A stretch of DNA of 64,000 bases from positions 44,406 to 108,405 of the forward strand of contig NZ_JACEHE010000027.1 in the NCBI RefSeq assembly GCF_013778455.1, read 5' to 3'. This stretch comes from Streptomyces himalayensis subsp. himalayensis. Its GTDB lineage: Bacteria; Actinomycetota; Actinomycetes; Streptomycetales; Streptomycetaceae. A program made the translations under genes and the position numbers. The notes beneath the pieces are model-generated. The model was given only the letters and a program-made list of their open reading frames with translations. It ran no database searches and was not told the origin of the DNA. This document shows, piece after piece, positions 33,611 through 41,941 of the stretch (position 1 is its first letter; every line of letters starts with the position of its first letter).

Positions 33611-34438
33611 GTGTTCACCACCACCCCGTCATTCGATTCCGCGACCCGGCAGGCCGAGGCCGCCGCCGGGGCTGCGGGTGTCCGGATCGAGACCATCGAG
33701 GCTCCCGAGCGGCTGGGGGTCGTGTCCCATCTGTTCGCCGAGGTATGGGGCACCGATCCCGGACACGAGCCGTTCGCCGGTGACGTTCTGCGCTCGCTGG
33801 CCCATGCGGGCGGCGCGGTGCACGCCGCCTTCGGGCCGACCGGGCTGCTCGGCGCGAGTGCCGCCGTGTTCGGCCCTCCGCGGAAAGGGGATCTCTACAG
33901 CCTGATCGCGGGCACCACCCGGATCAGCCAGGGCGTCGGATACGCGCTGAAGCTGGCGCAGCGCGCCTGGGCGCTGGAGCAGGGCGCACGGACGATCACC
34001 TGGACGTTCGACCCGCTGGTCCGGCGCAACGCCTGGTTCAACCTGGTCAAGCTGGGCGCGGTGGCCGGCGAGTACACCGTGGACTTCTACGGTCCGATGG
34101 ACGACGGCTTCAACGCGGGAGACGAGACCGACCGGCTGACCGCCGTCTGGCGGCTGGACACCGTCGGCAGCGCCGAGGCGCCCGCGCGGCCGGAGCCCGA
34201 TCCGCCGCCCGGCCCGGACGGGCAGCCGTTCACCGCCCGCGACGGCCGCTCCCTGTGGTGCCGGGTCCCCGAGGACATCACGGCGATCCGGCGGCAGCGG
34301 CCCGAACTGGCCCTGGCCTGGCGCACGGCGGTACGCGATGTGCTCGCGGACGCGCTGGCCGACGGCTTCACCGCCACATCGATGACCCGCGACGGCTGGT
34401 ACCACCTGACCCGCTCCGACCGCGAGGACACCCCGTGA
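33611..34438 (+). CDS. COG3375-like GNAT-fold acyltransferase
   Basis: About 275 residues. The sequence fits the predicted acetyltransferase group usually found beside N-acylamino-acid racemases: 'LFAEVWGTDPGHEPFAGDVL', 'GLLGASAAVFGPPRKGDLYS', 'GVGYALKLAQRAWALEQGA' and 'TWTFDPLVRRNAWFNLVKLG'. The likely role is N-acylation (succinylation) of an amino acid to make the racemase substrate. The start is uncertain: GTG 33611 (VFTTTPSF) sits directly after GGAGG, and GTG 33554 gives 19 more residues with no ribosome site. The stop overlaps the next gene (GTGA). Confidence 0.75.
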   Translation: MFTTTPSFDSATRQAEAAAGAAGVRIETIEAPERLGVVSHLFAEVWGTDPGHEPFAGDVLRSLAHAGGAVHAAFGPTGLLGASAAVFGPPRKGDLYSLIAGTTRISQGVGYALKLAQRAWALEQGARTITWTFDPLVRRNAWFNLVKLGAVAGEYTVDFYGPMDDGFNAGDETDRLTAVWRLDTVGSAEAPARPEPDPPPGPDGQPFTARDGRSLWCRVPEDITAIRRQRPELALAWRTAVRDVLADALADGFTATSMTRDGWYHLTRSDREDTP

Positions 34439-35544
34439 AGATAGAGCGCATCGAACTGATCCACGTCCGGCTGCCGCTGGTCGGCGCGTTCCGTACCTCC
34501 TTCGGCACCGACACCGTCCGGGACACCTTCCTGCTGCGCGTCGTCACCGACGGCGGCGAGGGCTGGGCGGAGTTCGCGGGCGACCCCGACCCGCTGTACT
34601 GCCCGGAATTCGCCGCCGGTGCCGAACTGGCGCTGCGCGACCACCTGATCCCCCGGGTGGCGGCGCTGCGCGAGGTCACCGCCGCGCAGGTCGGCCCCGC
34701 CGTCGAGGAGATCAAGGGCCATCCGCTGGCCAAGGCCGTGCTGGAGACCGCGATCCTCGACGCCGAACTGCGCTCGTACGGCATGTCGTTCGGCACGTAC
34801 CTCGGCGCCGTGAAGGACCAGGTTCCCGCGGGCGTCTCCGTCGGGATCATGGACACGATCCCCGAGCTGCTGCGTGCCGTCGAGGGCTATCTCGCCGAGG
34901 GCTATCTGCGGATCAAGCTGAAGATCGAGCCGGGCTGGGACGTGGAGGCCGTCCGCGCGGTGCGCGCCGAGTTCGGCGACGATCTGCTGCTTCAGGTGGA
35001 CGCGAACACCGCCTACTCCCTCAGCGACGCCGAGCATCTGCGCCGCCTGGACGCATTCGGCCTCGTACTGATCGAACAGCCGCTGGCCGAGGACGACTTG
35101 ATGGGCCACGCCGAACTGGCCAAGGTCATCCGGACCCCCGTCTGCCTGGACGAGTCGATCACCTCGGCCCGGGGCGCCGCCGCCGCGCTCGCGCTCGGCG
35201 CCTGCCGCGTGATCAACATCAAGCCGGCGCGGGTCGGCGGCTATCTGGAGGCCCGCCGCATCCACGATCTCGCCGTCGCCCACGGCGTGCCGGTCTGGTG
35301 CGGCGGGATGCTGGAGACCGGCGTCGGCCGCTCGGCCAACCTCGCGCTCGCCGCGCTCCCCGGCTTCGTCCTGCCCGGCGACACCTCGGCCTCTTCGCGC
35401 TACTACGCGGAGGATATCACCGCCCCGTTCGTCCTGGACGACGGCCATCTGACCGTCCCCGACGGACCCGGAACCGGCGCCACCGTGCTGCCGGACGCCC
35501 TGCGCCGCGTCACCGTCGCCCGGCGCGATCTGCTCACGGCCTGA
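34435..35544 (+). CDS. Enolase-superfamily N-acylamino acid racemase / o-succinylbenzoate synthase (MenC-like)
   Basis: A 369-residue muconate-lactonising-subgroup enzyme with an intact active site: KxK acid/base pair Lys161/Lys163 ('IKLKIEPGWD'), metal ligands Asp189 ('QVDAN'), Glu214 ('IEQPL') and Asp239 ('CLDES'), and second base Lys263 ('NIKPARVGG'). Such enzymes make o-succinylbenzoate for menaquinone or racemise N-succinylamino acids. The acyltransferase partner upstream and amino-acid transporter downstream favour the racemase role, but residues alone cannot separate them. GTG start overlaps the upstream stop. Confidence 0.9.
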   Translation: MKIERIELIHVRLPLVGAFRTSFGTDTVRDTFLLRVVTDGGEGWAEFAGDPDPLYCPEFAAGAELALRDHLIPRVAALREVTAAQVGPAVEEIKGHPLAKAVLETAILDAELRSYGMSFGTYLGAVKDQVPAGVSVGIMDTIPELLRAVEGYLAEGYLRIKLKIEPGWDVEAVRAVRAEFGDDLLLQVDANTAYSLSDAEHLRRLDAFGLVLIEQPLAEDDLMGHAELAKVIRTPVCLDESITSARGAAAALALGACRVINIKPARVGGYLEARRIHDLAVAHGVPVWCGGMLETGVGRSANLALAALPGFVLPGDTSASSRYYAEDITAPFVLDDGHLTVPDGPGTGATVLPDALRRVTVARRDLLTA

Positions 35545-35702
35545 AGAATCCCCGCCCCATGGCCTTGATGCCGCCTGCTCCACGGCCTGAAGGCCCATGC
35601 CTCACAGCCTGAAAGCCGCTGCTCCACGGCCTCAAGACCCCTGCGCCACCCGAGAAACCACCTCGAGAAACGCCTGCGCCGCGTCACCGTCGCCCCGGCG
35701 CG
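35499..35702 (+). repeat. Degenerate repeats copying the 3' end of the racemase-like gene
   Basis: The gene's final segment cctgcgccgcgtcaccgtcg (35499 on) recurs at 35673-35702 with one inserted C, and its stop-proximal ctcacggcctgaag recurs in variant form at about 35578, 35601 and 35622. The 210-bp gap before the binding-protein gene is thus made mostly of slipped copies of the upstream gene's end. Confidence 0.8.
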
Positions 35703-35754
35703 TCCCTCCTCACGCCCTCAGACACGCCCCGAACGCCTGAAAAGAGAAGAGGAC

Positions 35755-36663
35755 ATGACTTCCCAGCCCGGAAAGCTCCTCATCACGACCCTGACGGCCG
35801 CGGTCGTCGCCGCATCGGCCACCGCCTGCGGCGGCTCCGCGGATTCCGGTGAACCCGCCGCCAAGAGCACCGCGAACTCCTCCGCCCTGCTCTACGACGA
35901 ACTGCCGCAGCAGCAGCGCAAGGCCGGCAAGATCGTGGTCGGCTCGGACATCAGTTACGCGCCGATGGAGTACTACGACACCGACGGGACCACCGTCCTC
36001 GGCTTCGACAAGGAGCTCGCCGACGCCCTGAGCAAGCAGCTCGGCGTCCCCTTCGAGTTCAAGAACGCCTCCTTCGACGGTCTGATCACCTCGCTGAGGT
36101 CGCAGCGGATCGACGTGGTGATATCCGGGATGTCGGACACCAAGGAGCGCCAGGCCAGCGTCGACTTCGTCGACTACTACACCGCCGGCGCGATGCTCCT
36201 GGTCAAGAAGGGCAACCCCGAGAACCTGAAGACGCTGGCCGACCTGTGCGGCAAGACCATCGCGGTGCAGCGCGCCACCACCCAGGAGGGATACGCCGAG
36301 GAGCAGAGCAAAGCCTGCGAGAAGGACGGCGAGAAGGAGATCGAGATCCTCTCGTTCGACCGCGAGACCGAGGCGCTGCTCCAGGTCAAGCAGGGACGCG
36401 CGGTGGCCGGCCTTGAGGACTACCCGGTCGCCAGCTACAACGCCCGTACGTCCGGCGAAGGCGCGGACTTCGAGGTGGCAGGCGACCAGATCGAGGCCGG
36501 GCCGCTCGGTATCGCGGTCGCCAAGCAGGACACCGAGCTGCGCAATGTCATCCAGAAGGCTCTCGACGCGATCATCGACGACGGCACGTACAAGAAGCTG
36601 ATCGACAAGTGGGAGATCCCCGCGGGCGCGGTCACCGAGGCGAAGATCAACTCGGGCACATGA
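35755..36663 (+). CDS. Polar amino acid ABC transporter substrate-binding lipoprotein
   Basis: A 302-residue exported lipoprotein. The signal peptide ends in a lipobox with Cys25 ('ASATACGG'). The mature part is a family-3 solute-binding protein ('KIVVGSDISYAPMEYYDTDG', 'LGFDKELADALSKQLGVPFE', 'SFDGLITSLRSQRIDVVISG', 'ATTQEGYAEEQ'). ATG 35755 is preceded by AGAAGAGGA. It captures an amino acid or acylated derivative for the coupled permease and ATPase. Confidence 0.95.
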   Translation: MTSQPGKLLITTLTAAVVAASATACGGSADSGEPAAKSTANSSALLYDELPQQQRKAGKIVVGSDISYAPMEYYDTDGTTVLGFDKELADALSKQLGVPFEFKNASFDGLITSLRSQRIDVVISGMSDTKERQASVDFVDYYTAGAMLLVKKGNPENLKTLADLCGKTIAVQRATTQEGYAEEQSKACEKDGEKEIEILSFDRETEALLQVKQGRAVAGLEDYPVASYNARTSGEGADFEVAGDQIEAGPLGIAVAKQDTELRNVIQKALDAIIDDGTYKKLIDKWEIPAGAVTEAKINSGT

Positions 36664-37472
36664 GCGAGCCGATCAGGGCGGTCCCGGTCCGCCACTACGG
36701 ACGGTTGGTGTTCCTGGTCGCGCTGGTCGCCTTCCTCGCGCTGGCGGTGTGGGCGTTCGCGGGCGCGGACATCGACTACTCGGTCACCCTCCACTTCCTC
36801 ACCGCCGACACCGTGCTGAGCGGCCTGGGCAACACCATCGTCATCAGTGTGCTCGCCCAGGCCCTCGGCATCGCGCTGGGCGTGGTCTTCGCGATCCTCG
36901 GGCGGTCCCGGTACGCCGAGATCCGCGCGTTCTCGGCCGGCTACGTCTGGCTGTTCCGCGGCACGCCCGTCATCGTCCAGCTGCTGCTCTGGTACAACCT
37001 GTCGCTGGTCATCGACACCGTGACGCTCCCGGGCCTGGGAAGCTGGCAGACGAACGAGCTGATCACCCCGTTCGTCGCGGCTCTGCTCGGCCTCGGCATC
37101 AACGAGGGCGCCTACATGGCCGAGATCGTCCGGGCCGGCATCGACTCGGTCGACAAGGGCCAGACGGAGGCCGCGCAGGCCCTCGGCATGTCCCGGCTGC
37201 TCACCCTGCGCCGGGTCGTGCTGCCGCAGGCCATGCGGGTCATCGTGCCGCCGACCGGCAACGAGTTCGTCGGGATGCTCAAGACCAGCTCGCTGGCGTA
37301 CGCGATCCAGTACGGCGAACTGCTCCAGTCCGCCGTGAAGATCTACTCCAACAACCTGATGATCGTCGAGCTGCTGCTGACCGTCTCGATCTGGTACGTG
37401 GTCCTGACCACCGTCGCCACGGTGCTCCAGCGCTTCCTGGAGCGGCGCTACTCCAAGGGGGTCCAGCGATGA
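36660..37472 (+). CDS. Polar amino acid ABC transporter permease
   Basis: A 270-residue HisM/GlnP-type permease with five to six membrane segments and the amino-acid-uptake features 'YVWLFRGTPVIVQLLLWYN' and 'EAAQALGMSRLLTLRRVVLP' (the EAA loop that contacts the ATPase). ATG 36660 overlaps the binding-protein stop by 4 nt; its own end overlaps the ATPase start. Confidence 0.95.
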   Translation: MSEPIRAVPVRHYGRLVFLVALVAFLALAVWAFAGADIDYSVTLHFLTADTVLSGLGNTIVISVLAQALGIALGVVFAILGRSRYAEIRAFSAGYVWLFRGTPVIVQLLLWYNLSLVIDTVTLPGLGSWQTNELITPFVAALLGLGINEGAYMAEIVRAGIDSVDKGQTEAAQALGMSRLLTLRRVVLPQAMRVIVPPTGNEFVGMLKTSSLAYAIQYGELLQSAVKIYSNNLMIVELLLTVSIWYVVLTTVATVLQRFLERRYSKGVQR

Positions 37473-38230
37473 CACCGGTCGTCCGCGCACGCGGGGTGCG
37501 CAAGAGCTACGGCGACACCGAGGTGCTGTCCGGCATCGACCTGGACGTCGAACCCGGCGCGGTGGCCTGCATCATCGGGCCGTCGGGCTCCGGCAAGTCC
37601 ACGTTCCTGCGCTGCGTCAACCACCTGGAGAAGATCGACGCCGGTCGCCTCGAGGTCGACGGCCGGCTGGTCGGCTACCGCGAACACGGCGGCAGACTCT
37701 ACGAGTTGCGCGAGAGGGAGGTGGCCGCGCAGCGACGTGACATCGGCATGGTCTTCCAGCGCTTCAACCTGTTCCCGCACATGACCGCGCTGGAGAACAT
37801 CATGGAGGCACCCTGCCGGGTCCGCCGTGAGCCCAAGGCCGTCGTCCGTGAACGTGCGCTCGCCCTCCTCGACCGGGTCGGCCTCGGCACCCGCGGCGAC
37901 GCCTACCCCGCCCAGCTGTCCGGCGGGCAGCAGCAGAGGGTGGCGATCGCGCGGGCCCTGGCCATGGAGCCCAAGCTGATGCTGTTCGACGAGCCGACGT
38001 CCGCGCTCGACCCCGAGCTGGTCGGCGAGGTCCTGGACGTGATGCGCGACCTGGCGACCTCCGGCATGACGATGCTCGTGGTCACCCACGAGATCGGTTT
38101 CGCCCGCGAGGTCGGCGACTCCCTCGTCTTCCTGGACGGCGGCACGGTCGTCGAGTCCGGAGCCCCCAGGGAGGTCCTGGCGGATCCGTCGCACGAGCGC
38201 ACGCGGGCGTTCTTGTCCAAGGTGCTGTGA
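37469..38230 (+). CDS. Polar amino acid ABC transporter ATP-binding protein
   Basis: A 253-residue ATPase with Walker A 'GPSGSGKST', Q-loop 'MVFQRFNLFPHMTALENIME', signature 'LSGGQQQRVAIARAL', Walker B 'LMLFDEPTSALDPELVGE' and H-loop 'VVTHEIGFAREV', closest in style to GlnQ/HisP. ATG 37469 overlaps the permease stop (ATGA). Last gene of the PucR-divergent operon. Confidence 0.96.
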   Translation: MTPVVRARGVRKSYGDTEVLSGIDLDVEPGAVACIIGPSGSGKSTFLRCVNHLEKIDAGRLEVDGRLVGYREHGGRLYELREREVAAQRRDIGMVFQRFNLFPHMTALENIMEAPCRVRREPKAVVRERALALLDRVGLGTRGDAYPAQLSGGQQQRVAIARALAMEPKLMLFDEPTSALDPELVGEVLDVMRDLATSGMTMLVVTHEIGFAREVGDSLVFLDGGTVVESGAPREVLADPSHERTRAFLSKVL

Positions 38231-38306
38231 CGCGTTCTCGTGTCCAAGGTGCTCTGACGGCGGCGTCCGGGTCGCATGGACGCGGCGGCACGGGCGCCGT
38301 AATCTC

Positions 38307-38317
38307 TGACTCAGTCA
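38307..38317. promoter_or_regulatory. TGACTCAGTCA palindrome upstream of the MarR-GNAT gene
   Basis: tgactcagtca is a perfect 5-1-5 inverted repeat about 75 bp before the MarR-GNAT start, in an AT-richer stretch of the upstream region. It is a candidate operator for that MarR-type protein; there is no direct evidence. Confidence 0.4.
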
Positions 38318-38392
38318 ACTGTTCTCTCGCCGGGCCGGGCCGTCCGGGACGACGGCAGACCGGCCACCGGTGCCTCGCAGGGCAGGTGTCCC

Positions 38393-39433
38393 ATGACCGT
38401 GCAAGACATCCGCTCGTTCAACCGCTTCTACACGAACCTCATCGGCGCGCTGGACTACGGCCCCCGGCTGCACACGCCGTACACGCTCACCGAGGCCCGT
38501 GTGCTGTACGAGCTCGCGCACTCCCCGCGCACCGATGCCGCCGATCTGCGCGCCGAGCTCTCCCTCGACGCCGGGTACCTGAGCCGGATCCTGGCCAGAT
38601 TCGAGAACGAGGGGCTGATCGAACGGGCGCCGTCGGAGCGGGACACGCGGCGCCGACGGGTGACGCTGACCGCGCGCGGGCGCGAGACCGCCGCGATGCT
38701 GGAGGAGCGTTCGAGCCAGGCCGTGGCGTCGCTGCTGGCGACCGTGCCGGCCGACGAGCGGCCCAGGCTCGCCGAAGCGATGCGGACCGTCCGCGGGCTG
38801 CTGTCCGGCGGCCGCCCGCCGACGGCCGAGGACGTCGTGCTGCGCGAGCCCGGCCCGGGCGACCTGGGCTGGATCGTGCAGCGCAACGCCGCGCTGTACG
38901 CCGCCGAGTACGGCTGGAACACCGACTACGAAGGCCTGGTGGCCCGTATCGTCGCCGACTTCGCCGAGGACCACGACCCGCATCTGGAGCGGGTGTGGAT
39001 CGCCGAGCTCGACGGGCGCCCGGTGGGCTGTGTGATGTGCGTACGCGATGAGGCGCCCGCCACGGCGCGGCTGCGGCTGCTGCTCGTCGAGCCGGACGCG
39101 CGCGGTCTCGGCATCGGCGACCGGCTGGTGCGCGCGTGCGTCGACTTCGCGCGGGGCGTGGGCTACCGGGACCTGGTGCTGTGGACGAACGACGTCCTGA
39201 CCGCGGCCCGCAGGATCTACCAGCGGCACGGCTTCGTCCTTGTCGCGGAGAAGCCGCACCGCTCGTTCGGGGCCGATCTGGTCGGACAGGACTGGCGACT
39301 GCCTCTGCACGAGGACGCCGGGCGACGGGTAGGGTCCGCACCGGGCCCGCCCTTCCCGGGGCTCACGGACTCCGGCCGGGCATGCCCGTCGACGCGCACG
39401 CCCGGCCCGCCCCAGCGAGGTGAAAAGCAGTGA
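38393..39433 (+). CDS. MarR-type HTH fused to a GNAT N-acetyltransferase
   Basis: A 346-residue fusion. Residues ~1-150 are a MarR winged helix ('YTLTEARVLYELAHSPRTDA', 'LSLDAGYLSRILARFENEGL', 'DTRRRRVTLTARGRE'). Residues ~155-320 are a GNAT domain with the acetyl-CoA loop 'LLLVEPDARGLGIGDRLVRA' and 'ARRIYQRHGFVLVAEKPHRS'. Such fusions are known in bacteria. It probably senses and/or acetylates a small molecule while regulating nearby genes. The C-terminal ~25 residues are low-complexity. Its stop overlaps the start of the TIM-barrel gene (GTGA), so the two are co-expressed. Confidence 0.93.
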   Translation: MTVQDIRSFNRFYTNLIGALDYGPRLHTPYTLTEARVLYELAHSPRTDAADLRAELSLDAGYLSRILARFENEGLIERAPSERDTRRRRVTLTARGRETAAMLEERSSQAVASLLATVPADERPRLAEAMRTVRGLLSGGRPPTAEDVVLREPGPGDLGWIVQRNAALYAAEYGWNTDYEGLVARIVADFAEDHDPHLERVWIAELDGRPVGCVMCVRDEAPATARLRLLLVEPDARGLGIGDRLVRACVDFARGVGYRDLVLWTNDVLTAARRIYQRHGFVLVAEKPHRSFGADLVGQDWRLPLHEDAGRRVGSAPGPPFPGLTDSGRACPSTRTPGPPQRGEKQ

Positions 39434-40230
39434 AACTGGCCTTCTCGACCCTCGGCGTGCCGGGGCTTCCCATCGCCGACGTGGTGCGGCTCGCCGCCGA
39501 GCACTGCTATCACGGCGTCGAACTGCGCGCCCACGAGGAAGAGCCGGTGCACCCGGGCATCGGGCTGACCGAACGGGCCGACGTCGCCGCCGAGTTCAAG
39601 TCGGCCGGCATCCAGATTCTGGGAATCGCGGGGTATGCGCGCGTGGCGGCCCCCGGCGCCGACGAGCCGGTGCTCACGGAGATCCGCGGACTGCTGGAAC
39701 TCGCCCGGGACCTCGGCGCGCCCTTCATCCGCGTCTTCCCCGGCGGCGGCACGAAGCAGACTGCCGAGGAGGCCGACGCGACGGCCGCCCGTCGGCTCGG
39801 CACCGCCGTGGAGTACGCCGGCGACCTGGGCGTACGCATCCTCCTGGAGACCCACGACTCGCACCGCACGGGTGCCGCCGCCACCCGCGTCCTCGGCCAG
39901 GTGGGCCATCGCCGCCTGGGCGCCCTGTGGGACGTGATGCACACCTGGCTCGGCGGTGAGCAGCCCTCCGAGACGTACGCCGCACTGTCGCCGTATCTCG
40001 GCTACGTCCAGGTCAAGGACATCGCGTCCGCCGAGGACACGACACCGCTGCCGCTCGGCTCGGGCGTCCTGCCGCTCACCGAGTGCGTGGAGGTACTCAT
40101 GCGGAACGGCTGGGACGGCTGGCTGTGCTGGGAGTACGAGAAGCGCTGGTACGAGGCGGCTGCGCCGCTGCCCGGCCTGCTGAGGCCGGGCCGGGAACAC
40201 CTGGCACGGTTGCTCAACGAGTCGGCCTGA
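39430..40230 (+). CDS. Sugar phosphate isomerase/epimerase family protein
   Basis: A 266-residue xylose-isomerase-like TIM barrel. Metal-ligand segments are 'ILLETHDSHRTG' (Glu), 'LWDVMHTW' (Asp/His), 'YVQVKDI' (Asp-adjacent) and 'CWEYEKRW' (Glu). GTG 39430 overlaps the MarR-GNAT stop. Substrate unknown; co-expression with a MarR-GNAT protein suggests catabolism of a compound sensed by that regulator. A perfect hairpin follows. Confidence 0.9.
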   Translation: MKLAFSTLGVPGLPIADVVRLAAEHCYHGVELRAHEEEPVHPGIGLTERADVAAEFKSAGIQILGIAGYARVAAPGADEPVLTEIRGLLELARDLGAPFIRVFPGGGTKQTAEEADATAARRLGTAVEYAGDLGVRILLETHDSHRTGAAATRVLGQVGHRRLGALWDVMHTWLGGEQPSETYAALSPYLGYVQVKDIASAEDTTPLPLGSGVLPLTECVEVLMRNGWDGWLCWEYEKRWYEAAAPLPGLLRPGREHLARLLNESA

Positions 40231-40260
40231 CCCTCGGCGGGCATGTCACCTGGCCGCCGA

Positions 40261-40291
40261 AATGTGACAGTTGACCGGCGACTGTCACATT
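40261..40291. terminator. Hairpin between convergent TIM-barrel and HATPase genes
   Basis: aatgtgacagt (40261-40271) and its exact complement actgtcacatt (40281-40291) flank a 9-nt loop, positioned between two convergent genes. It may terminate both. Confidence 0.78.
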
Positions 40292-40313
40292 CTGGCGAGC
40301 AGGTGTAGTGCCC

Positions 40314-40748
40314 CTACGCTGTGAGCACACGCACCCACAGCGTCTTACCGACTCCGCGGTCCCGGACCTCCCACGCGTCGGACAGCGCCGCCACGAGAGG
40401 GAGACCACGGCCCGACTCCGAGTCGAGGGCGGGCGGCGACCCGGGCAGCACGGGCAGGACCGGGCGGCAGCGCGAGGCGTCAGAGACCTCGATCTCCACC
40501 GACTTCTCCCCGTCGTAGGCGAGGACCACCTCGAAGAGCCGGCCCGGCACGCGGCCGTGGCGCACCGCGTTCGTGGACAGCTCCGAGACGATCAGCGCGA
40601 TCGCGTAGGAGGCGTCGGCGGATACGGACCACTCGGCCAGCCTGGCCAGCACCTCCCGGCGGGCCGCGGGTACGGACCGGGGAACCGGCGTGAATCTCCG
40701 CCGCCAGGAGCGCGAGGTGGCGCATGCGCCGTGACTTTCCGTGTTCAT
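40314..40748 (-). CDS. HATPase-type regulatory ATP-binding protein (anti-sigma-factor-like)
   Basis: A 144-residue GHKL ATPase domain of the SpoIIAB/RsbW-like kind. It has the N box 'VSELSTNAVRHGR', 'VEIEVSDAS' and a G1-like 'SESGRGLPLVAAL'. It has no sensor or membrane region, as in the many small Streptomyces proteins that pair with XRE and DUF397 proteins. ATG 40748 is used (MNTESHG). It is divergent from the XRE/DUF397 operon. Confidence 0.92.
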   Translation of the reverse strand: MNTESHGACATSRSWRRRFTPVPRSVPAARREVLARLAEWSVSADASYAIALIVSELSTNAVRHGRVPGRLFEVVLAYDGEKSVEIEVSDASRCRPVLPVLPGSPPALDSESGRGLPLVAALSDAWEVRDRGVGKTLWVRVLTA

Positions 40749-40859
40749 GGGAACACTGTCGGCCCACCTCGCTACCGTCACCAGTGACCGAGCGTCGACG
40801 CCCGAGTCGGGCAATTCACCCTGGGCGGACGTTGATTGGCGTTGAGCCGTGTTGAAGGG

Positions 40860-41687
40860 GTGGCTGCGTTGGGGCAGGCCAAGAAGAACTCGTCCTCACC
40901 CGCCGCGCAGTACTTCGCGGAAGTGCTGCGCATGCTGCGCACGAAGGCCGGGCTGTCGCAGAACGAGCTGGGCGAACGCATGAACTACACGGGCGCGGCA
41001 GTGAGCGCCGTGGAAACCTGCGCCAAGCCCGCGACCGACGAGTTCATCGAGGCGGCGGAGAAGGCGCTGGATGCCGGGGGGTTGGTCGCGGCGGCGGCGA
41101 AGTATCTGCGGTTGGAGCGGTATCCGGAGTACTTCCAAGGGTTCGTGCAGTTGGAGCAGGAGGCATTGAGTGTGTCGTCGTACTGCAGCCAGCTGATCGA
41201 AGGGTTACTGCAGGCCGAGTCGTACGCCCGCGCGCTGCTGAGCTGCGACTTCCCGCCCCTTGATGAAGCAGAAATCGAGCAACTGACACTTGCGCGAATG
41301 GAGCGCAAGGCACTGTTCGAGCGGAAACCGGTCTGCGTCATCAATGTCATCCTCGAAGAGGCCGCACTCAGGCGACGCATCGGCGGGGTCGAGGTGATGC
41401 ACAGACAGTACGAGTACCTCATTGAGTGCTCACAACGGCCCAACCTAGTCGTCCAAGTCATGCCGGCAGACCGAGGTGCACATGCCGGGCTGCGCGGCCC
41501 GATGAAGCTCGTCGAAACACCCGAGCAAACCACGCTTGTATACACGGAAGCGCTCGGCAAGAGCCTGCTCATCTCCAAGCCCGCAGAGGTCGGTGTGCTT
41601 GCCCGCCGCTATGCAATGATCAGAAGCCAGGCCCTCCGACCGGAGGAATCCGTAGAGCTGATCGAGCAGTTGGCGGGTGAGCTATGA
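40860..41687 (+). CDS. XRE-family HTH regulator with DUF5753 domain (WhiJ-like)
   Basis: About 275 residues. The N-terminal XRE helix-turn-helix ('MLRTKAGLSQNELGERMNYT', 'AVSAVETCAKPATDEF') is followed by the ~180-residue DUF5753 effector domain ('LQAESYARALLSCDFPPLDE', 'LARMERKALFERKPVCVINV'). It belongs to the large Streptomyces family that includes WhiJ and is normally paired with a DUF397 protein. The start is uncertain: GTG 40860 or TTG 40869, the latter better spaced from GAAGGGG. The stop overlaps the DUF397 gene (ATGA). Confidence 0.9.
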   Translation: MAALGQAKKNSSSPAAQYFAEVLRMLRTKAGLSQNELGERMNYTGAAVSAVETCAKPATDEFIEAAEKALDAGGLVAAAAKYLRLERYPEYFQGFVQLEQEALSVSSYCSQLIEGLLQAESYARALLSCDFPPLDEAEIEQLTLARMERKALFERKPVCVINVILEEAALRRRIGGVEVMHRQYEYLIECSQRPNLVVQVMPADRGAHAGLRGPMKLVETPEQTTLVYTEALGKSLLISKPAEVGVLARRYAMIRSQALRPEESVELIEQLAGEL

Positions 41688-41941
41688 GCGATCTGGTCTG
41701 GTTCAAGAGCAGCTATAGCGACTCGGGAGGTGGCGACTGCGTCGAAGCGGCTTTCGACTGGTTCAAGAGCAGCTACAGCGACTCCAGCGGCGGCGATTGC
41801 CTAGAGGTGGCCACCACCACCGCCGTCCACATCCGTGACTCCAAGGCCCCAGATCGGCCCTACCTCACGGTCTCCTCCGAAGCCTGGGTCGCCTTCCTCA
41901 CGCACCCGGCCACCCGTTCCTCCAGCCGCACCCGGCACTGA
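41684..41941 (+). CDS. DUF397 protein with a duplicated N-terminal motif
   Basis: An 85-residue DUF397 protein (BldB-like small acidic family), the usual partner or antagonist of the upstream XRE regulator. Uniquely here the family hallmark 'WFKSSYSDS-GGDC-E' occurs twice in tandem, at residues 6-25 and 26-45, before the normal 'VHIRDSKAPDRPYLTVSSEA' end. The reading frame runs 82 bp into the convergent GNAT gene. ATG 41684 overlaps the XRE stop. Confidence 0.93.
   Translation: MSDLVWFKSSYSDSGGGDCVEAAFDWFKSSYSDSSGGDCLEVATTTAVHIRDSKAPDRPYLTVSSEAWVAFLTHPATRSSSRTRH
41699..41818 (+). repeat. 60-bp tandem duplication inside the DUF397 gene
   Basis: A 60-bp unit beginning tggttcaagagcagcta occupies 41699-41758 and again 41759-41818, with a diverged 3' half. 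It keeps the frame and adds one extra 20-residue copy of the DUF397 motif. Confidence 0.9.
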
